This document shows positions 43,601 to 48,136 of a DNA stretch of 48,136 bases, one piece after another. Within the stretch, counting starts at the first letter, position 1. Each line of letters begins with the position of its first letter. A program made the position numbers and the translations under genes. A model generated the notes under the pieces. It saw only the letters and a list, made by a program, of their open reading frames with translations. It made no database searches and had not been told where the DNA came from. The DNA is from Microcoleus sp. CSU_2_2 (GTDB lineage Bacteria > Cyanobacteriota > Cyanobacteriia > Cyanobacteriales > Microcoleaceae). The stretch lies in NCBI GenBank assembly GCA_012035135.1, contig JAAUPI010000007.1:1-48136 (forward strand), read 5' to 3'.

Positions 43601-43844
43601 AGAAATTGTCACCGCCGATTTACCTTTTGTGCTAAATGCTGCATCTTTTAAAGCTATGCCCGCTGAATGGATCGATCGATTGTACGAAGCGGCGGACTCG
43701 GTTGACAACGAGTTGATTTTCCAGTTGATCTCGTCTATTCTTCCTGTTCATGCTAATTTTGGAAGTGCGATCGCCGATTTGGCAACCAATTTTCGGTGCG
43801 ATCGTATTATTGATTTAATTGAAGAGTTTAGAATTAGTTATTAG
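40653..43844 (+). CDS. Hybrid kinase REC-PAS-PAS-PAS-HisKA-HATPase-REC
   Basis: Hybrid sensor of 1063 residues, no membrane helix. The start ATG 40653 overlaps the previous stop by four bases (ATGA), and matches the receiver start; the frame upstream to 40602 is not used. Order: receiver 1-130 (Asp63), coiled coil 145-180, three PAS domains about 180-555, HisKA with His581 (MSHELRTPLNAILGFSQ), HATPase about 680-800 (DTGPGI, GTGLGL), second receiver 825-945 with Asp883 (WMDMRMPVMDG), then a C-terminal segment 990-1063. That segment, with FKAMPAEWIDRLYEAADSVD and a single conserved His, is shared with the next hybrid kinase. Likely multi-step phosphorelay component; partners are its neighbours by location. 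Confidence 0.9.
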   Translation: MSNKPVIICVDDEPIILESLKIELKKALGEEHLVETAEGGEDALELVEELLEEGSEIVAVISDYLMPNIKGDELLKQIHLISPKTVNIMLTGQADLEAVANTIKHAKLYRYISKPWHSEDLKLTVKEAVNSYFMEKQLAEQNAKLQKLNQELETLVEERTAQLRLSQEKFAKAFRSSPNPITITRLKDGRHLEINEAFCQTIGYSASEIIDRTALELNIWVSKQARKKLFEMLKEDGIVRNYEFDFRTKAGELRTGLLSAEIIDIHGETCVISVSQDFSDRKIAEEKLRASEASLAAAQRIAHVGNWECDLSANTTTWSEELFRIFGLYSTQTPPTLTEFPQYLHPDDVEQWQTTTNAAIANGESYTLEYRIVRPKSTNSDENCPSEISEVGFIRYIEARAEPVVNEQGKVIKLFTTLMDITPRKLAEIALADSEEKYRHLVETSQDIIWSCDTEGHITFVNQAVKQIYGYEPEEMMGCCFSDFLATAAEIDRNSEVQRRLLTGDSVLQYESIVLAKDGRSIDVNTKAIARLDAEGNITGTTGTASDITERKQAEIALLQAKEEADRANKAKSEFLSNMSHELRTPLNAILGFSQLLARDPALSSQQQQHLGIITRSGEHLLDLINNILQMSKIEVGLVTVNNSTFDLSKMLENTEQMLRLQAEKKGLQLIFDCANNLPQYVETDESKLRQILINIIGNAIKFTSEGGVNLRLKKEPLRSQAEVDSQPMNACYLLFEVEDTGPGICPEEMDSLFQPFAQTESGRKAQEGTGLGLPISQQFVQLMGGEMTVTSSIAHGSIFRFDVKVCIPDAVEIQVAKTAGRVVGIAPGQPEYRILAVDDRLESRLLLVRMLSSLGFAVRDAENGSEAVELWSSWEPHLIWMDMRMPVMDGYEATKRIKEHLKGQATVIIALTASAFDEERSLILSAGCDDFVAKPFREKVILEKMEKHLGVRYIYDREASPIAENSWVSASASASLTDDMATEIVTADLPFVLNAASFKAMPAEWIDRLYEAADSVDNELIFQLISSILPVHANFGSAIADLATNFRCDRIIDLIEEFRISY

Positions 43845-44090
43845 TCATTAGTCACCAGTGGACGGGGAGGACGGCCTCTCTTGGCACCGCCCCTACAAAA
43901 CGATGATTTACCTGAGAATGAAACAGCCCTGCGCCCTGGGGGGTAGGGGCATTGGGGGGATCTGGATTTAATAGTCAAACCGCAGTCTCTGACTACATTT
44001 GACGTTAAGTTGACACCAATGAGCTCTTGGAGTGTCCCTACGGATATCGCGTGCTAATTAATCATTTATTATTTATTAATTAGAACAGTA

Positions 44091-44115
44091 TTGAGGAGTC
44101 AACAAGTGCTATAAT
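44091..44115 (+). promoter_or_regulatory. Candidate extended -10 promoter for the last two kinase genes
   Basis: TATAAT at 44110-44115 is preceded by TG one base away (TGCTATAAT), an extended -10. TTGAGG at 44091 is the nearest -35-like text but only 13 bases away, so the extended -10 would do most of the work. It lies 59 bases before ATG 44175, in the 330-base gap 43845-44174, whose other content is G-rich non-coding DNA. Confidence 0.5.
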
Positions 44116-44174
44116 AGCGAGTTAACAAGTTTTTTCATTTCAGCAATTTCCAATTCAATAAAAATTAACAAGCG

Positions 44175-46115
44175 ATGAGTAGCAATCAAATAGAAGAGTA
44201 TAAAGGCAACATATTAATTGTTGATGACACCCCAGAAAATTTACAAGTTTTATCAGCTACACTCTCCGATCGAGGATACAAAGTTCGCGGGGTAATTAAC
44301 GGTAAAATGGCAATCCGAGCTGCCAAATCTGGCTCTCCCGACCTGATTTTACTCGACATCCAAATGCCGGAGATGAACGGCTACGCAGTCTGCGAACAAC
44401 TCAAAGCCGCACCGGAAACATCAAAAATTCCAGTCATTTTTATCAGCGCTTTAGATGAAGTTTTGGATAAAGTAAAATCTTTTCAAGTTGGGGGAGTAGA
44501 TTATATAACAAAACCATTTCAGGTAGAAGAGGTTTTAGCAAGAGTCGAACACCAACTGACTATCCAAAGACTACAAAAACAACTGACCGATCGCAATACC
44601 GAACTCCAACAAGAAATAATAGAACGCAAAAAAGCCGAAGAAGCCGCCGCTGCTGCTTCCCAAGCAAAAAGTCAATTTGTTGCCAACATGAGCCACGAAT
44701 TGCGTACTCCCCTGAACGCCATCCTGGGTTTTACCCAAGTCATGAGCCGTGACCCTTTACTCAGCCACGAGCAAATCGAAAACCTCAGAATTATTAACCG
44801 CAGCGGTCAACATTTACTAGAATTAATTAACGATGTTTTAGACTTGTCCAAAATAGAAGCAGGCATAATTGCCTTAGATGAAAGTAGCTTTGACCTCTAT
44901 CAACTCCTCGACACTCTCGAGGAGATGTTTCAAATCAAAGCAGAAACCCAAAATTTGCAACTGAAATTTTCCGTGCAATCGCAGGTTCCTCAGTATATCA
45001 GAACCGACGAAAAAAAGCTGCGCGTCTGCTTAATTAATCTCCTGGGAAATGCCATAAAATTTACTGCCAGTGGCGGTAGTATCTGGTTGCGGGCGAGCCT
45101 GAAAAAGGTGCCGCAGCACCGAGCAGAAACAGAAACTTATTCTCAGGATAAATCGACAGAGCAATCTATCCTTTGCTTGGAAGTGGAAGATACTGGAGTT
45201 GGCATAGCACCAGCAGAAATGGATACTTTATTTGAGGCATTTGTGCAAACAGAATCTGGCAGAAAAGCTGCTGAAGGCACAGGTTTGGGTTTGACAATTA
45301 CCAAAAAATACGTGCAGATCATGGGTGGAGATATTGGGGTCAGTAGTATTTTAGATGAGGGAACAATTTTTAAATTTAATATCAAAATATCGACCGCTGT
45401 TGCGTCGGAAGTCATGGTTATGAAATTGCAGCGGGTGATCGAGCTAGAACCAGACCAACCAGTTTATCGAATTTTAGCAGTTGATGACAATAAAGAAAAT
45501 CGGCTGCTGCTAGTTAAAATGTTGCAACCAATTGGCTTTGAAGTCCGAGAAGCTGAAAACGGCCTCCTTGCATTTGAACTCTGGGAAAGTTGGCAGCCCC
45601 ACTTAATTTGGCTAGATACGCGAATGCCAGTAATGGACGGTTTTGAAGCAGTAAGACAAATTAGAGCTAAGGAAAAATCAACTCAGCCACGAACCGTAAT
45701 TATTGCTCTAACTGCCAGCACTTTTGAGGAAAGGAGAGGTGAAATTATTGCAGCAGGCTGCGATGATTTTGTGCGGAAACCTTTTCAAGAAGAGCTCCTC
45801 TTTGAAAAGATGGCTTCCTACTTGGGAGTACGCTTTGTTTATGAAGAGTTGCCTACACCTTCTGCGGGGTCTAGCAGGCGTTATTTTATTAGCGAAAAAC
45901 CGGATTCGTTTTTCTTGTCGCTGCTGGCAGAGATGCCTCAAAATTGGGTACAGGAACTCGACGAGGCTGCTAACGATGTCAATGAAGAATTGGCGATTAA
46001 ACTGGTCGATCGCATTTCCGAAAGTCATCCAACTTTAGCTGATGCTTTAAAAGATTTGCTCGCCGATTACCGACTCGATAGGATAGTGCATTTAACTAAA
46101 GCGATTTTAAAATAA
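44175..46115 (+). CDS. Hybrid kinase REC-HisKA-HATPase-REC
   Basis: Soluble hybrid kinase of 646 residues. Receiver 10-125 with Asp61 (LLDIQMPEMNG), coiled coil 128-160, HisKA with His174 (MSHELRTPLNAILGFTQ), HATPase about 275-400 (DTGVGIAP, GTGLGLTI), second receiver 425-545 with Asp481 (WLDTRMPVMDG), then a tail 570-646. The kinase core, second receiver and tail closely match those of the preceding hybrid protein, so they share ancestry by duplication, with PAS domains gained or lost. The tail (LAEMPQNWVQELDEAANDVN and a conserved His) has no name known to me. The next gene starts at the base after the stop codon. Confidence 0.92.
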   Translation: MSSNQIEEYKGNILIVDDTPENLQVLSATLSDRGYKVRGVINGKMAIRAAKSGSPDLILLDIQMPEMNGYAVCEQLKAAPETSKIPVIFISALDEVLDKVKSFQVGGVDYITKPFQVEEVLARVEHQLTIQRLQKQLTDRNTELQQEIIERKKAEEAAAAASQAKSQFVANMSHELRTPLNAILGFTQVMSRDPLLSHEQIENLRIINRSGQHLLELINDVLDLSKIEAGIIALDESSFDLYQLLDTLEEMFQIKAETQNLQLKFSVQSQVPQYIRTDEKKLRVCLINLLGNAIKFTASGGSIWLRASLKKVPQHRAETETYSQDKSTEQSILCLEVEDTGVGIAPAEMDTLFEAFVQTESGRKAAEGTGLGLTITKKYVQIMGGDIGVSSILDEGTIFKFNIKISTAVASEVMVMKLQRVIELEPDQPVYRILAVDDNKENRLLLVKMLQPIGFEVREAENGLLAFELWESWQPHLIWLDTRMPVMDGFEAVRQIRAKEKSTQPRTVIIALTASTFEERRGEIIAAGCDDFVRKPFQEELLFEKMASYLGVRFVYEELPTPSAGSSRRYFISEKPDSFFLSLLAEMPQNWVQELDEAANDVNEELAIKLVDRISESHPTLADALKDLLADYRLDRIVHLTKAILK

Positions 46116-48014
46116 ATGGATAACAGCGAAATTCAAATATTGGTGGTTGACGACCAACCGAGCAATTTGCGGCTTTTATCTGAGTTGTTAACGCGTCGGG
46201 GGTATCAAGTTTACAGAGCTATTTCCGGTCAACTGGCGTTGAATGCTGCGATCGCCCATTCTCCCGATTTAATTTTGCTAGACATCAGAATGCCAGAAAT
46301 GGACGGTTATGAAGTTTGTCAGAGGCTGAAAGCCACACCAGAAACCGCACAAATTCCGGTAATTTTTTTAAGTGTATTAGATGATGTTAACGATAAATTA
46401 CAAGCTTTTCAAGTTGGCTGCGCTGACTATATTGCCAAACCATTTCAAGTAGAAGAAGTTTTAGCTCGCATCGACAAGCAAGTTTCTCTGAAAAAACTAC
46501 AACACCAACTAAAAGAGCAAAACTTCCAACTGCAACAGTCGCAATCGCTGCTAGCTAGTGTATTAAATAATTCCCTAGACGGGGTGATCGCTTTTGCTGC
46601 GGTTCGCGACAGTCAAGAAAATATTGTTGATTTCAAGTGGCTTTTGCTCAACCCTGCGGCTGAAAAAATGTCGTGTCTGGCATCAAATGATTTAGTCGGG
46701 AAGTATTTGTTAGAAGAAATTTACCAAGTACGCCACAATGGGTTGTTTGATTTGTACGTTTCTGTAGTAGAAACAGGAGAAACTGTAGACCAAGAATTTT
46801 ATTGCGAATATGACAAACACACAAGTGTTTGGCTGCACATTGTTGCTGTCAAATTAAACGATGGGCTGGCAGTAACATTTCGCAATATCACCGATCGCAA
46901 ACGGGCAGAAGCAGCCCTCCGCGCCAGCGAAGCCCGTTTCCGAGCCCTCACCCAAGCATCTTCCGACATCATTACCCTCTCCGATGCCCAGTGCAATGTC
47001 ATCTATCAAAGTTCAGCTATAGAAAGAGTCTTGGGCTATTCTCCAGCAGAATTTGTTGGGGAAATTCCCCTGCAAGTGCTTCACCCCGACGATGCAGCTT
47101 CCCATCAAATAGCTGTCACTTGGATGCTAGAAAATCCAGGCATTCCCAAACTTTTGGAATATCGGTTGCGACACAAAAACGGTAACTGGGTGTGGCTGGA
47201 GGGAGTTGCTACGAATTGGCTTAACGATCCGGACATCACGGCTTTTGTGATGCTTACTCGCGATATTAGCGATCGCAAACGGGCAGAAATTGCCCTCAAT
47301 CACTACACTGAAGAATTAACTCGTTCCAATGCCGAACTCGAACAGTTTGCCTATGTCGCTTCTCACGATTTGCAAGCGCCCTTGAGCACCATTGCCGGCT
47401 ATGCTCAACTATTAGAAAGTCGCTACCAAAACCTACTTGACGCCCAAGCTCATAAATTTATTCGCAATATTATTAATTCTTGCGTGCGGATGCAGACTTT
47501 GATTGACGACTTGCTGGAGTATTCGGGAGTTGGCAGAAGTCAGAAACCTTTTTTGCTGACAGATTGCAATCGAGTTTTTGAGGAGGCTTGCGCTAATTTG
47601 CAGTTGGCTATCGGTAAGAAGCAAGCGACTGTTACTAGCGGTGATTTGCCCGTGGTTGTTGCCGATCGTTCTCAACTGGTGCAACTGTTTCAAAATTTAA
47701 TCGGTAATGCGATTAAATACGGTGGGGTCGATCGGCCGATCATCGTGCGTGTCAGCGTTGCGCTTCAGGGGAATAGCTGGCTGTTTTCCGTAGAGGACAA
47801 TGGAATTGGCATTGCCGAACAGTACCAGAAGCAAATTTTTCAAATTTTTCAGCGCTTGCACACCCAAAGAGAATATTCGGGAACGGGTATCGGTTTAGCA
47901 ATTTGTCAAAAAATTGTCGAGCGCCACGGCGGCCGCATTTGGGTAGAATCAGAACCCGATCGAGGAGCAACTTTTTATTTTTCTCTTCCCGTGCCTCCCG
48001 AAGGCAGTAAGTAA
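46116..48014 (+). CDS. REC-PAS-PAS sensor histidine kinase (phytochrome-type kinase core)
   Basis: Soluble kinase of 632 residues. Receiver 5-125 with Asp56 (LLDIRMPEMDG), PAS about 140-255, PAS 265-395, HisKA with His417 (VASHDLQAPLSTIAGYAQLL), HATPase about 510-630 with GNAIKYGG, DNGIGIA and GTGIGLAI. SHDLQAPL is typical of phytochrome-like and Hik-type kinases. No C-terminal receiver. ATG follows the previous TAA with no gap (TAAATG), so translation is probably coupled; the N-terminal receiver is a close relative of that of the preceding kinase. The N-terminal receiver could accept phosphate from the upstream hybrids. A dispersed repeat begins right after its stop codon. Confidence 0.92.
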   Translation: MDNSEIQILVVDDQPSNLRLLSELLTRRGYQVYRAISGQLALNAAIAHSPDLILLDIRMPEMDGYEVCQRLKATPETAQIPVIFLSVLDDVNDKLQAFQVGCADYIAKPFQVEEVLARIDKQVSLKKLQHQLKEQNFQLQQSQSLLASVLNNSLDGVIAFAAVRDSQENIVDFKWLLLNPAAEKMSCLASNDLVGKYLLEEIYQVRHNGLFDLYVSVVETGETVDQEFYCEYDKHTSVWLHIVAVKLNDGLAVTFRNITDRKRAEAALRASEARFRALTQASSDIITLSDAQCNVIYQSSAIERVLGYSPAEFVGEIPLQVLHPDDAASHQIAVTWMLENPGIPKLLEYRLRHKNGNWVWLEGVATNWLNDPDITAFVMLTRDISDRKRAEIALNHYTEELTRSNAELEQFAYVASHDLQAPLSTIAGYAQLLESRYQNLLDAQAHKFIRNIINSCVRMQTLIDDLLEYSGVGRSQKPFLLTDCNRVFEEACANLQLAIGKKQATVTSGDLPVVVADRSQLVQLFQNLIGNAIKYGGVDRPIIVRVSVALQGNSWLFSVEDNGIGIAEQYQKQIFQIFQRLHTQREYSGTGIGLAICQKIVERHGGRIWVESEPDRGATFYFSLPVPPEGSK

Positions 48015-48136
48015 TACCAAATCCGGGTTTCCCATCCCCGTTATAATTGGTATGGTGCGTCGCTATGAGATCTGCCAATAGCAACGAGAGTTGTTCGTAG
48101 CGACGCACCCTACATTTACTACATTTACGAGATTAT
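48015..48136. repeat. Dispersed 120-bp repeat, copy B, reaching the window edge
   Basis: Matches 16211-16330 with one difference and begins immediately after the stop codon of the last kinase. GGTGCGTCGCTA and TAGCGACGCACC form a perfect 12-bp stem here (it is one base off in copy A). The stem may act as a transcript 3' end. Matching stops at 48134; anything past 48136 is unseen. Confidence 0.85.

Overview
The window looks like chromosome of a filamentous, probably non-heterocystous cyanobacterium (Oscillatoriales, Microcoleus/Oscillatoria/Phormidium-like). This is inferred from dense HIP1 octamers (GCGATCGC), heptameric short tandem repeats, a hetZ-patU pair, a plastoquinone-type prenyl synthase, DUF1822 and very large Ser/Thr-kinase/AAA/histidine-kinase fusions. 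No taxonomic search was possible.

Region 1 (1-15.9 kb) is a lanthipeptide locus. Two Nif11-leader precursor genes (the first missing one base at the window edge) and a CCG-type LanM synthetase lie on the + strand, followed by a 46-residue membrane miniprotein. On the - strand is a complete NHLM-type export set: a double cyclic-nucleotide-binding-fold protein, a HlyD adaptor, a C39-peptidase ABC exporter and a second ABC exporter with a CNB-like N-terminus. Upstream of it is an unassigned protein with an HExxH...ExxADxxG signature. Expected flow: LanM dehydrates and cyclises the Nif11 cores, the C39 domain cuts after the double Gly, and the ABC/HlyD complex exports the product.

Region 2 (15.9-26.2 kb) begins with an IS remnant and dispersed repeats. 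It then holds a sigma-like/DUF1822 gene pair, a PIN protein with a small membrane protein, an EGY-like site-2-protease homologue without its zinc histidines, and a TgpA-like transglutaminase homologue without its catalytic triad, all on the - strand.

Region 3 (26.2-31.1 kb) has patU and hetZ (heterocyst/filament regulators; hetZ carries two single-base frameshifts), a conserved hypothetical gene, a MITE-like element, solanesyl diphosphate synthase and a 39-residue membrane miniprotein.

Region 4 (31.3-48.0 kb) is a six-gene + strand signalling island: a 2032-residue Ser/Thr kinase-AAA-GAF-PAS-histidine kinase, a CBS-PAS histidine kinase, a single-domain receiver, two hybrid kinases and a REC-PAS-PAS kinase. 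Several genes touch or overlap, and pairs share unusual domains.

Intergenic DNA is rich in short inverted-repeat elements. One ~120-bp copy at 16.2 kb recurs with a single mismatch at the right edge. No tRNA, rRNA, CRISPR array or intact insertion sequence was seen.
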